This document shows, one piece after another, positions 1 to 9,823 of a stretch of 64,000 nt of DNA; the first letter of the stretch is position 1; each line of letters starts with the position of its first letter. The DNA lies in assembly GCA_034770075.1 (NCBI GenBank), contig CM068378.1, positions 43,986,508 through 44,050,507 on the forward strand, in the 5' to 3' direction. Source of the stretch: Aralia elata (Eukaryota > Streptophyta > Magnoliopsida > Apiales > Araliaceae). Made by a program: the position numbers and the translations under genes. Below the pieces are notes generated by a model. That model ran no database searches. It worked only from the letters and a program-made list of their open reading frames with translations, and was not told the DNA's origin.

Positions 1-1335
1 AAGAGATGGCTCCACTCTCATACCTGCCAAATGCCCATCTGAACCTTGCACACACAACTCTAACTTTAGTCGCTCCATATCCGAAATAAGCTGAGGTTGT
101 GTAATAAGGGCCGCTACAATCCCTGAACTCTTTCGGCTAAGAGCATCTGCAACTACATTCGCCTTTCCCGGGTGATATTGAATTCTCGCATCATAATCTT
201 TTAGAAGCTCTAACCAACGCCTCTGCCTCATGTTGAGCTCCTTTTGAGTGAAAATGTATTTAAGACTTTTGTGATCAGTGAAGATATCACAAGTCTCTCC
301 ATACAAATAATGCCTCCAAATTTTTAGAGCAAAAATTACCGCTGCCAACTCCAAATTATGAGTGGGGTAGTTCACCTCATAAGGTTTAAGCTGCCTAGAA
401 GCATAAGCAATCACCTTACCGTGTTGCATCAAAACACACCCCAAGCCTTTCTTAGAAGCATCACTATAAATTTGGTAACCTCCTGTCCCCGACGATAATG
501 TAAGTATAGGAGCTGTCACAAGCCGTTTCTTCAACTCCTCGAAACTCTTCTCACGCTCCTCATTCCACACAAACTTCGTGCCCTTTCTCATCAATTGAGT
601 CAATGGCAAGGCAAGCAAAGAGAATCCTTCCACAAATCGCCTATAGTACCCCGCTAGACCCAAGAAACTCCTAAGCTCCGTCACTGTAGTAGGTCTTGGC
701 CATTTAGTGATAGCCTCGACCTTCGCAGGATCCACCTTAATGCCTTCAGCAGACACCACGTGGCCCAAGAATGCAACCTGCTCCAACCAAAACTCGCATT
801 TAGAGAATTTAGCATACAATTTCTCTTTCTGCAAAATCCCTAACACTGTGCGAAGATGCTCCTCATGCTCTTCCCTAGACTTGGAGTAAACCAAAATGTC
901 ATCAATAAAGACAATAACAAATTGGTCCAAGTACTCCCTGAACACCCAGTTCATCAAATCCATAAATACCGCCGGAGCGTTAGTCAACCCAAATGGCATC
1001 ACCAGAAACTCGTAATGCCCATAGCGAGTGCAAAAAGCTGTCTTAGAGATATCCTCATCTCTCACCCTCAACTGATGATAACCCGAACTCAAGTCTATCT
1101 TCGAAAAATACTTCGCCCCCTGAAGTTGGTCAAACAAGTCATCAATCCTCGGCAATGAATACCGATTCCTGATAGTAATCTTGTTCAACTCTCTATAGTC
1201 TATGCACAGCCTCATAGACCCATCTTTCTTCTTCACAAACAAAACTGGAGCACCCCACGGCGAAACACTAGGCCGAATCACACCACGATCTAACAATTCT
1301 TGCAACTGCTCCTTCAACTCCCTGCAACTCCAATG
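1..1335 (-). pseudogene. Element A pol: reverse transcriptase and RNase H (partial)
   Basis: Read on the minus strand this stretch is open from about 1335 to the window edge and encodes the RT and RNase H domains of a Ty3/gypsy polyprotein, which copy element RNA into DNA in cytoplasmic particles. Visible motifs in order are MRLCIDYRELNK, FSKIDLSSGYHQL (first catalytic Asp), FGLTNAPAVF, FIDDILVYSKS (catalytic Asp pair, near 894-909), FLGLAGYYRRF, then RNase H with YSDASKKGLGC, LELAAVIFALKIW and TDHKSLKYIF, ending in HPGKANVVADALSRK. The catalytic acids I can see are present. A 1- or 2-base indel near 1325-1335 throws it out of frame with the upstream protease, so the polyprotein is broken here. 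Integrase is outside the window. Confidence 0.9.
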
Positions 1336-2215
1336 GTGCCATCCGATACGGTGCCTTAAAGATAGGCTCCGCACCAAGAACAAGCTCAATAGTAAACTCA
1401 AGTTCCCGCTGCGGTGGCAACCCTGATAACTCCTCAGGAAACATATCAGGAAAGTCACGAACAACTGGAACATCCTCAATACAAGACTCACCCATAGAGG
1501 TATCCTTCACAAATGCCAAGTACCCTTCACAACCCTTTGCCACCAACTTCCCAGCCTTCAAAGCTGAAATCAACTTCACCACCCTACTCGGCCGTGAACC
1601 CTGAAACACGAACTCCGGAGATCTCACATCTCCAAATATAACCTTTTTCGCCTGGTAATCGATAGTAGCCTGGTGCTTATCCAACCAGTCCATCCCAAGA
1701 ATAACATCGAAATCGTACATACACATTGGAAGAAGATTAGCCCTACGAATCTTATCTACAAAACTGATCGAACACCCTCGATATAAATCAGAAATAACAA
1801 CAGAAGTCCCCAGCGGGGTAGCAATAGACATAACAGAATCTAAAGACTGAGATGGCATACCAAGGTGCCGAACAAAAGACTGAGTAACCACTGAATGAGT
1901 AGAACCCGTATCGAATAAAATAGAAGCCTCATTACTACCAACTAAAAGAGTACCAGAAACAGTACCTGCCGCTCCTGTCGCTTGGTTATAAGTCAAGGCA
2001 AACACCCGACCACCCTGACGCTGACCTCTATTACCACCATTATCACCGCCTCCACCATTACCACGTGGCCTGGTATAATCTCTAGCAATATGACCCATCT
2101 GCCCACACAAGAAGCATGCACTAGTAACTCTATGACACTGCCTCCCCAGATGATTAGCCCCACAAGTGGCACAAGGAGCTATCGGAATAAGATTTGGATT
2201 ACCCCCACAGCTAGT
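1336..2215 (-). pseudogene. Element A gag C-terminus (CCHC knuckle) and aspartic protease
   Basis: This minus-strand frame, open from 2266 to 1268, contains a zinc knuckle of form C-x2-C-x4-H-x4-C whose last Cys is now Tyr (CFLCGQMGHIARDY, near 2076-2117). It is followed by a retropepsin core LFDTGSTHSVV (near 1893-1920) and the downstream FDVILGMDWLDKHQA and FPDMFPEELSGLPP segments that lead into RT in this family. The protease cleaves the Gag-Pol precursor. The frame is offset from gag by an indel near 2217 and from RT by an indel near 1330. The Cys-to-Tyr change in the knuckle is another sign of decay. Start and end are the approximate frameshift points, not true termini. Confidence 0.85.
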
Positions 2216-3282
2216 CCCGGATAACGACCCTGATTCTGCCCTTGTTGACGATTCTGACCTTGCCAAGGTAGCTGAAGCTGACGATTCTTCCCCTGTTGAG
2301 GCAACTGCTGATAACCTCTATTCTGATTCTGGCAACGCCATTGCCCCTGCTGGCCACCACGATTCCTGTTCCACTGACCACCATGATTCCTCCTATACTG
2401 ACCCGAAGCCTGACTCTGCTGGTCATCTCTATCCCTCTTTAGAGTCCCCTCCAGTTTAGAAGCTCAAAAGTCTTGCTGCTCCATCTCAATATTCTTAGCC
2501 GCATTAGCCACTGCTGACACATCTACAAACTTGTTGTTGATAAGATGTTGGCGGTATCTATAATGAATTCGCCACTTGAACTTTTCTGCTTGTTCCGCTG
2601 CAGTCCCTGCTGAGGTTCCTGCAAAGCCTGCCAACCTGGTGAACCTCGTCATGAAATCTGTGATGGACTCATCATCTTTCTGTCGAATAGATAGATACTC
2701 TCTAGCATAGGCCTCCTTATCAGCAGTTGGAAAGTACTGCTGATAGAAGACCTCACAAAACTCTGCCCAGCTAAGTGTCTCAACATATCCATCCCCTTTC
2801 GTTGTTTTCTTCGTCTTCCACCACCTTTGTGCATCCCCTTCTAGCTTATAAGCTGCAAGCAATACTTTCTGATTATCCGAACACCCCAACACATCAAAGA
2901 TTTTCTCCAAATTGGCAATCTAATTCTCTGCATCAATTGGAGTCGGAGCTAAACTGAATGATTGTGGTTTCTGCTTCTGGAACCTCTCCAACCATACATA
3001 CATCGGAACCACCTGCTGACTAAGGCCATCTGTATTCCCTTCATCTTCATTTGCGTGTGGGCCATCATTTCTTGGGTTCCCCTGCTCAGGAATTTCTGGC
3101 AGCTGCTGCATTGCCTGCACAACCTGTGCCACCAATTGCGGTAAGGCCTGATTAACCGCTTGATTCACCAAGTCAGCCAATTGAGCATTAGTCTGATTAT
3201 TAGGTTGCTCATTATCCTGACCCTCACCTCTACCACCAGTGTTACCTCGCTTCCGAGCAACTCTAGCGGATCTACGAGCCAT
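2216..3282 (-). pseudogene. Element A gag
   Basis: The ATG at 3282-3280 opens a protein with a basic N-terminus (MARRSARVARKRGN), a Gln/Asn/Pro-rich linker, and a typical Ty3/gypsy capsid segment (MEKIFDVLGCS, AQRWWKTK, FYQQYFPTADKEA, FMTRFTRLAGFA). The capsid protein forms the virus-like particle. The frame has an in-frame TAG at 2922-2920, where the family normally has Trp (AEN-stop-IANLEKIF), and a TGA at 2466-2464. It then reads through a Gln/Arg/Gly-rich tail to about 2217, where the frame shifts into the CCHC/protease segment. The start lies only about 164 nt after the primer-binding site, so A lacks the extra upstream ORF seen in C and D. Confidence 0.85.
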
Positions 3283-3445
3283 CTAAGAAAGAATCAACGG
3301 ATAAAAGCAAAGCAGATTAGAGACAAATTTGAATATAGTTGATGTAATAGCTGAACATAAAATCAAACGAAACAAAAACCTAACCTAGAACTCTACCCAT
3401 AACTCACAGGTCAAACCTAAATAGGTTTTCTACAAGAAAGAACCT

Positions 3446-3458
3446 GGCTCTGATACCA
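3446..3458 (-). other. Element A primer-binding site (initiator tRNA-Met type)
   Basis: On the minus strand TGGTATCAGAGCC lies 4 nt downstream of the LTR end. This is the usual plant LTR-retrotransposon primer-binding site complementary to the 3' end of initiator tRNA-Met. An AGGTT...AACCT-type imperfect hairpin (3423-3445) follows immediately. Confidence 0.9.
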
Positions 3459-3462
3459 ACTC

Positions 3463-3690
3463 TGTAACACCCCCTAATATTAATAGGATTTATTACTCAT
3501 ATATAAATTAAACCCAATTAATATTAAGGACCAATTTTACCAAATTAATAATATCTACTAATTACTATTAGCCCACATAAAATTAAATGATTTCTTTGAC
3601 CCAAATAAAGGACAAAAGTCCAATTAATATATTTATAAAAAAAATATATAAATTATATTATTATTATTAACAGTTTTATCGGGTATTACA
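3463..3690 (-). repeat. Element A 5' LTR (228 bp)
   Basis: Bounded by TG...CA ends: read on the minus strand it starts TGTAATACCCG and ends GGGTGTTACA, directly before the primer-binding site. It is AT-rich with T-runs and AATTAAT tracts. At 228 bp it is far shorter than the LTRs of B, C and D (3.3-3.8 kb), although its pol is of the same general chromovirus kind. Either this family has short LTRs or this LTR has lost internal sequence; the second copy is outside the window. Confidence 0.85.
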
Positions 3691-4795
3691 ATAAACGTCG
3701 AAACGCCGTGTAAAGTGTTAATGAACTTAAATAGTGTTTCGATTTAAACAAAACGAACATTATAAGATATGGACTGAGATTATATTAATGTGAACCAATA
3801 TATGAAGCCTTTTTATTGGCCAATTGGTATTTTATTGTTAAATGAATTGCGTATGATATTTGAAGGACGAGCCATCATAATTTGGCAAGGAACGCTTAAG
3901 GCAAGTTCTTTCAGTAACTTGTTGACTTGTTTAAATGTATTGATGTACATGACTTGATTACTAAATCTTTCACTATTATGTGGATTATATGCGAGCATGA
4001 TTAAAGTGTGCACAATGTGCAATTATGTGACTATATTGTTCTATGTGGAACTTGAATTATTGTAAATATATAATGTGAGATGCATGAGGCATGCTATGAG
4101 ATGCATGATGCATAAATCTAGTTGAATTGCATAAGATTTATAATGCATGAGTAAGATGCATAGTATGAGAATCGTGATGCATGGATAAATACAAACTTAT
4201 GTGTTATGTGAAGCATAAAATGTGAAAACTGTTAGTTCTTGCTGAGCCGTCGTGCTCATTCTTACAAAAATAAAACTTTTGCAGATTTTACGATGCAACA
4301 CAATTATCTTGATATCATGATGATAAAGATTAGAGGCGCATGGGAAACAGGAAGGTTGCTAAATGTTCCCCTATTGTATGTACGTGAAATTTGACTGTGT
4401 AAATCTTGAGTTGAAAATAAAAGTTATCCATTATAATAGTTAAGACGTGATTACATTAGTTACTTGTTTTAGTAAACTACAAGGATGACAATGATGTATA
4501 AATGACATTTTTTTATAACAAAGGTATAGTTCTTGAATAACATTGTAAATATTCAAGGATTGAATAAAGTTAGAATATGAACCTTGCATTCACATGAGAT
4601 ATTATAAAGGATCATGATATTTATTCAACCTTGATCATAAGTGTATTATTTAAGGTCTTCATGTCTGGGATTAGATGAGGATATGTTGTAATATTATTGT
4701 AATTACATATTTGTAGTAAGCCTATATTGCATGGATTGTACCGTGACACACCGAACCCGGGTTCAAGGTAAGACCCAAGTTTCGGGGGCGTTACA
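3691..4795 (+). repeat. Element B 5' LTR, right part
   Basis: Matches the 3' LTR of B at 10381-11044 joined to 14365-14839, with scattered substitutions and a roughly 27-bp shortfall near 4378. It ends GGGGGCGTTACA at 4795, directly before the primer-binding site. The left part, about 2.7 kb by comparison with the 3' LTR, lies beyond element A outside the window. It carries a run of atgcatga/gatgcat-type short repeats at 4078-4190. No coding signal. Confidence 0.88.
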
Positions 4796-4797
4796 GT

Positions 4798-4853
4798 TGG
4801 TATTAGAGCTGATAGGTTATAAACCTTAGGTAAGAGTACCTTAGACTATAACC
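4798..4853 (+). promoter_or_regulatory. Element B primer-binding site and adjacent hairpin
   Basis: TGGTATTAGAGC at 4798-4809 is a primer-binding site one transition away from the usual TGGTATCAGAGC. It is followed at once by AGGTTATA (4814-4821) and the complementary TATAACC (4847-4853), able to form a stem around a 25-nt loop. The same arrangement occurs after the primer-binding sites of C and D. Confidence 0.7.
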
Positions 4854-5360
4854 GTAGAGAGGATGATAAAGAATAAACTCAAATAGAGTTTAATTGATAG
4901 TAAATGAATTTAGGAAATTCATAGTAAGAGTTGAGATATATATAAGACGATTCAAAGAAGAATCTTGATGCGTTATAAAAAATGAGAATTAGGAGTTACC
5001 TAACTCCAGTGATATAGAATTGATCAATAGACGAGGTCTATAAGACGTAAAGGCATAAAATCATATATTATGATTAAAGAGAAGAGTATAGAAGGTCGTA
5101 GGATGAAACGATCGTAGGATAAGAAAGATCGTAATGTAAAATGATTGTAGAGTAAGATCACGAAGTGATTGGATTAAGTCATAGAATGGCAATGATCAAT
5201 TGAATGATTGAAAATTTTAGCTTAATGCTATAGATAGATGGTACTATAAGATAGTACGAGTAAAACTCGAAAAGAGTTATGGATGATGAAACATGAATTT
5301 AATTTGTGTTAAGTGATGAGCAAGCTAAGATTGTGGGTGATTTCAATTGAGGACTCATAT

Positions 5361-5599
5361 TAGTGGCTGAGTTGTACAATTCCTTGTATGGGTGAGGAAT
5401 TCGTGCTTAGTTTGAGAACCACATAGCTTCTTATATCGGTATAGTGGTTGAGTTAAACAATTCCTTGTATGGGCGGGGAATTTGTGCTTGGCGTAACAAC
5501 CGTTAGCTTCCTATATTGATTAGTGGCCGAGTTGATCGATTCCTTGTATGGGCAGGGGATTGTGATGGGTTCGACAATCACTTAGCTTCCTATATTGAT
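5361..5599 (+). repeat. Degenerate tandem repeat, about 80 bp x 3
   Basis: Units starting at 5361, 5442 and 5521 share tagtgg(c/t)(t/c)gagtt, then attccttgtatggg, then ttagctt-c/t-tatat. Spacing is 81 and 79 bp. The units have diverged visibly, so the repeat is old. No coding potential. Confidence 0.8.
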
Positions 5600-5700
5600 A
5601 ATCGTTGGAACCTAGTATCGCGCTATCATTATACGTATGACGAGAAGGTGATTCTTTTCTCATATTTATATTTGATGGTTAGAGAATAATAAGATTAGGT

Positions 5701-5890
5701 GCGAGTTCTTGAAATACATACTTATGGTAAGTTCGTGACTCATAATCATATGGTATGTTTTGAGCTCCTCAGCGTACGGACAGTCCTTGATTTGTTCTTG
5801 GACTACGTATTGCTAGGACAAGTTCTTAAAATCATATTATTGTGGCAAGTTCCTGAACTCATAATGTGTGGTAAGTTGATGAACTATATT
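5701..5890 (+). repeat. Degenerate short repeats in element B interior
   Basis: Variants of aagttcctgaactcataat followed by tgtgg recur at least four times with irregular spacing of roughly 30-70 bp. They account for the open reading frame of 66 codons over this stretch. Confidence 0.6.
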
Positions 5891-6757
5891 GGGGTATAGG
5901 AAAGTTGTAGAGCGAGAATTATGAATTCTCAAAATGATGAGCATTGGTGATGTTAGAAATGGATAAAATTATTAAGTAATGATGCATTGAAGAGAAATTG
6001 AAGTTAATAAGGAAACATGGATATTCCAAATCTTCTAGCTATGCTAGATTTCGAAATTTATTGACTTTGTGCTGATATTTACACTTTTGTATCTTTGAAA
6101 AATGTATGGGGCCAGATTTCTGGACTAAGGATTTTCTAAAAAAAAGTACCATTATTCATATGTCTATGCTAATAATTTTAGCTAGACAAAAATGATTTGA
6201 AAATATCAAAATGTATTTTATGCCATCAATGCATCATGGAACCTGGTGTAGAATGACAGATGATGGAGTCATCAATGCAGATTAACCTAGTGTTGGATGT
6301 GATCATAGAATCGTCAACCCACTATAGTATGATGTAGTATGACAAAGTCACAAAATGACGGAATCCTCAACAGACTGTAGAAACAGTGCGGTATCATGAC
6401 GTCATAAAATGATTTTTATTTTCTTTAAAATATGAAAAATTATGCCAATTGAGTTACCTAAAATAATTCGATTGATGTTCGAATTGTTAATAAAAGTTTA
6501 AGCTATTTGATTCGGCTAGAAGAATGTTGCAATGTGTTTATGAAATTCAAGCATTATTTGAGAATTTACGCCAAACCAAATTGTTTTGGTGAGGAATTTT
6601 ATAGTAAGTTGAGGTGAACAACCCTATTATTAGGGTATTTGATGTCGAAAAAATCCCGACTGACTCTATGGTGGTCAAGCAAACGCATATAGACGTTTGA
6701 CTAGAATGTTGTGCACAACGTCAGAGTATAAAGGGCTGATCATCTGGCGTACGGAGG

Positions 6758-7065
6758 TAGATTACCTTTTTCTTAATTAAAATCGGTAGGGGTAGTAATA
6801 CCCGTAAACCTCTATGTTCATGGTCTTTATGGGGTAGATTACCTTTTTCTTAATTGAAATTGGTAGGGGTAGTAATACCCGTAAACCTCTATGTTCATGG
6901 TCTTTATGGGGTAGATTACCTTTTTCTTAATTGAAATTGGTAGGGGTAGTAATACCCGTAAACCTCTATGTTCATGGTCTTTATGGGGTAGATTACCTTT
7001 TTCTTAATTGAAATTGGTAGGGGTAGTAATACCCGTAAACCTCTATGGTCATGGTCTTTATGGCC
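6758..7065 (+). repeat. 77-bp tandem repeat, 4 units
   Basis: Units begin with tagattacctttttcttaa at 6758, 6835, 6912 and 6989, a constant 77-bp period. The first unit differs slightly (aaaatcgg against gaaattgg) and the last ends in the variant ctatggtcatgg. Units are otherwise nearly identical, so the array is much younger than the neighbouring 80-bp repeat. Each unit contains ggtagtaatacccgtaaacc. Confidence 0.95.
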
Positions 7066-7643
7066 CCTTAGCATAATATGAAAAGTTTTTAAGGAATATT
7101 TTATTTCCTATTTGTTCAAGTTACTTCACAATTATTAAATAGTTGTTGAAGGTTCCTATTATTCAGGAAACTGATTGTGGGAAGGGTAATTTCCCTAGGG
7201 AGAAGTAGTCGTAGAATGCGACAATTTTAAGTGAATCCTTGAAAGAGGATAGTGTAAAGGTTAGATTAAAAACCTAGTTTTGATGGGCAGAATGAGCAAA
7301 GATGAATGCGTTGAAATTTCGAGGACGGAATTCTTAGAAGAAGGGGTGAATATAATATCCCGAATATTTATGAGTTAGTAAATCATGATATTAAATTATT
7401 ATTATGATTGTGACATACAATGATCCTTACAAAAGAAAATTGATGGGTTAAACATAGGATAATACTCAGAGTATAATTTAGTTGATAAAGGTTATAGAAT
7501 GAAACCTACAAGAATCTATTAAGAAAGTGGATTAAATAGGCGATGTAAAACGTATGATATAGTAATGCGTTGAAATAATTCAACGACAAAATTTTGGAAG
7601 AAGGTTTACGCAAACCGAGTAAAAGAGGTTTGATATTTTGTGA

Positions 7644-7677
7644 TTCCGAGGACGAAATCCTTATAAGGAGGGAAGGA
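7644..7677 (+). promoter_or_regulatory. Element B polypurine tract
   Basis: The run attccgaggacgaaatcc then ttataaggagggaagga abuts the TG of the 3' LTR at 7678. The same wording precedes the 3' LTRs of C and D (ttcttataaggggggagga in D), which supports it as the plus-strand primer site. Two weaker look-alikes lie at about 7315-7355 and 7568-7605. Confidence 0.8.
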
Positions 7678-7761
7678 TGTGACAACCCGGATTTTCGAGA
7701 TTAATTATAATAAGAATTTAATATAGAATAATTCTTATTATGATTCGAGTTTGCATATATA

Positions 7762-7766
7762 TGTAT

Positions 7767-7793
<27 letters not shown>
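7762..7793 (+). repeat. (TA)n microsatellite
   Basis: Uninterrupted alternating TA over about 30 bases inside the 3' LTR of B, flanked by further atatat-rich sequence from 7754 to 7850. Confidence 0.9.
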
Positions 7794-7797
<4 letters not shown>

Positions 7798-8383
7798 GTG
7801 ATTTATTTGGTGAGCTTAATATGTATATATATAAATGTGAAATATATACATAGATTCAGAATAAATGAGTTACTAGTTAATAATTGTAACGATCGCGAGC
7901 CGTGGGTAGATTGGTAATTTGAGCTATGGATATTATCGAATAAAATAGACTTTTATTAATAGTATTATGTGTTAAGTGTTTAAAGATTATATTATGACCT
8001 AGATTTTATGTAGGCGATGATTAGTATGTATGAAAGTGTTCGTATAAGTTAATTTAGCAGTTTCGAGAAATATCGCTAGAGTACTATTTATTGAATTAAA
8101 TAAATAGTTGAAGGATATTATTATTGAACGAGTTATTTGGCGTAAGGCGTTAACCCAAATATGGGTGTGATATATGTACGTGATGTATATAATTATGGGG
8201 ATTTAATTAGGAAGAGTAGCGATCGCGAATCGTGAATAGCCTTGTAATTTGGCTTTATTAAAATTATTAAATAGATTAAATATTATTTTTATGTGATGTC
8301 CTTTAAGGTTATTTTATAACCCGGATGATGTGAATGTATGAATTTTTATGCGTTGTTGAACCGTAGGAGTGAATATTTGATTT

Positions 8384-8540
8384 CGCAAAAAATCGCAAAA
8401 TCACTATTCACGGGGCACGTTTCCCGAGGCACTATTCAGGCCCAAATATTTTTACGTCGTTTTCGATTTCTATTAATTTCGTTAAGACGTGTACGCGAAG
8501 AAATAATTTTTCCAAGTGTCAGGAAATTTATTTGAGCCCC
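8384..8540 (+). promoter_or_regulatory. LTR block conserved between B and C families
   Basis: The sequence from cactattcac, through cccgaggcactattca and cgttttcgatttc, to gcgaagaaataatttttcc is strongly matched in the C LTRs (27946-28115, 38535-38695, 47908-48080, and reversed in the solo LTR near 14030-14200). It contains the direct repeat CACTATTCA spaced about 27 nt apart. Substitutions fall at all three positions of the overlapping open frame, so this looks like a conserved upstream control block, not a protein. Function is inferred. Confidence 0.55.
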
Positions 8541-8935
8541 AACGAGAGTTATTTCGTATCCGAAATGTATTATATGGGTGTTCCGAATAAATGGCCAAAC
8601 CCCGTATTAATTATTTTTACCCATCCCAATAATTTAGGGGATAACCCATTTTAATTTTGGGCAGAGTTATTGACCATATTAGGTACAAAAGTAGGAGTAT
8701 TCGGGTATGAAAAAGACCAATTGGGTGTATTATTTGTGGCATGTTACTAATATGGGAGGCAAGTAAAATATTTTGGACCAATCAAAAGAGAGAGGAGAGA
8801 GGAGCCAGCAAAAATGCCTTGAGCCCTCAACTCCCTCATTCCACTCGAGGCCTCCCTCTATTCCAAGACCACTCCATTTCCTCCTCTCTCCTCATGAATT
8901 CTGCACTTCTCCCTCCTAGCTTAGCTTCCAAGTGA

Positions 8936-9060
8936 GTATAGAGAGAATATGCAGAGAGAGAGTGAATATAGAGAGAAGAGAGCTGTAGAAATAGAAAGAA
9001 GAAGAAGAAGAATAAGGAAGAAGAAGGAAGAGTATGCACGGGTGAGAAGGAAGGGAGCCT
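8936..9060 (+). repeat. Purine-rich GA/GAA tract in B LTR
   Basis: About 120 nt almost purely of A and G (agagagaata..., gaagaagaagaag, ggaagaagaagg). The C LTRs hold a matching tract at the equivalent place (28540-28690, 39125-39270, 48505-48655), just upstream of a splice-donor-like site. Confidence 0.8.
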
Positions 9061-9760
9061 AAGCAAAGGACGAGACCTCAACCAAGCCCTAGCCAATCTT
9101 CTTAACCTCTAGAAAGGATTTACAAAGGTAAAACGCCAACCAAAATCCATTTTATTCGATTTTTGTTAAGATTTTTGAGTTTTGAATGTTTTTGAGCTCT
9201 TAAGCTTGTGGGTCGGATTTGTGACGATTCTTGTAGTTTTTGTTTGTTCTAGATGTTTGTAAATATTGTTAAGAGATTATGTAAGCCATTAATAACATTA
9301 AAGTGGAACAAAAATGAAGAACATTCGTACCCTTGCTTAATGGAGGATGAACTTTGGACAAAAATGGAACTTTGGACCTACGGACTGTTTTGGATAATTT
9401 GTAGCTCAGATTATGTGTTGTTTTAATTTGTTTGATGTTATAGAAGTGTAGTTCCATGGGTTACGAAGTTAACCAGTTGGAATGAAGCAAAAAGATGTAA
9501 AAACAAAGATTTGGTGATGATTTTAGTGAAGAACACTTAGAACACTAAAATAGAATAATAACTCAGTACTTTGTCTTAGGATTTGAGCATGTTAATGTTA
9601 ATGGGTAGCTCTGAATTTTGGATATGTTGTAGCCCCATGTCTTAGGAGTCCATAGGGTCCGAAATAGACCAATTTGAACTTGTATAGAAGGAGTTATGAA
9701 GATCGGAGCGGGGAAGGGTCAGATTTTCGCGACTGCAGAATCTACAGATTGAAGAACTGC

Positions 9761-9823
9761 ATGAATGGCGCAGCTGCGCCATTCATAAGGCCAAATTGGG
9801 CGCAGCTGCGCCGGACACGTGTC
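9761..9823 (+). repeat. GC-rich palindrome cluster in B LTR
   Basis: A perfect 26-bp palindrome at 9761-9786 has GGCGCAGCTGCGCC at its centre. A second GGCGCAGCTGCGCC is at 9799-9812, followed by GACACGTGTC (9814-9823), a palindrome around a CACGTG G-box core. The surrounding LTR is AT-rich. The same 14-bp core recurs in the D LTRs. Confidence 0.9.

Larger units (their letters stand above)
1..3690 (-). mobile_element. Element A: Ty3/gypsy retrotransposon, 5' half (LTR, gag, PR, RT, RNase H)
   Basis: On the minus strand the order is LTR (3690-3463), primer-binding site, gag, CCHC knuckle, protease, reverse transcriptase and RNase H, which is the Ty3/gypsy order. Integrase and the other LTR lie beyond position 1. 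The pol wording (RT FIDDILVYSKS, RNase H YASRQL and TDHKSLKY) resembles chromoviruses of the Tekay/Del group. The sequence right after its outer LTR end (ataaacgtcg, from 3691) continues the LTR of B at the point equivalent to 10381, so A inserted into B's 5' LTR. The expected target duplication ataaa is visible only on this side. Confidence 0.9.
4796..7677 (+). other. Element B non-coding interior
   Basis: No reading frame here resembles gag, protease, RT, integrase or the extra ORF of C/D. What it holds is short direct repeats (about 5095-5165 gatcgtaggat-like units; three units of about 80 bp at 5361-5599; degenerate aagttcctgaactcataat units at 5701-5890; four 77-bp units at 6758-7065). 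There is also a block at 6560-6760 that resembles an internal module of the C and D LTRs, and three purine-tract-like sequences near 7315, 7575 and 7644. The 66-codon open frame at 5699-5899 is repeat sequence, not a credible gene. Confidence 0.75.

Noticed and set aside
5699..5899. 66-codon open frame in B interior
   Set aside because: It is made of degenerate repeats, has no motif and no counterpart elsewhere.
6758..7065. Regularly spaced repeats as a possible CRISPR-like array
   Set aside because: The units are contiguous 77-bp tandem copies with no variable spacers, in a plant retrotransposon. An ordinary tandem repeat.
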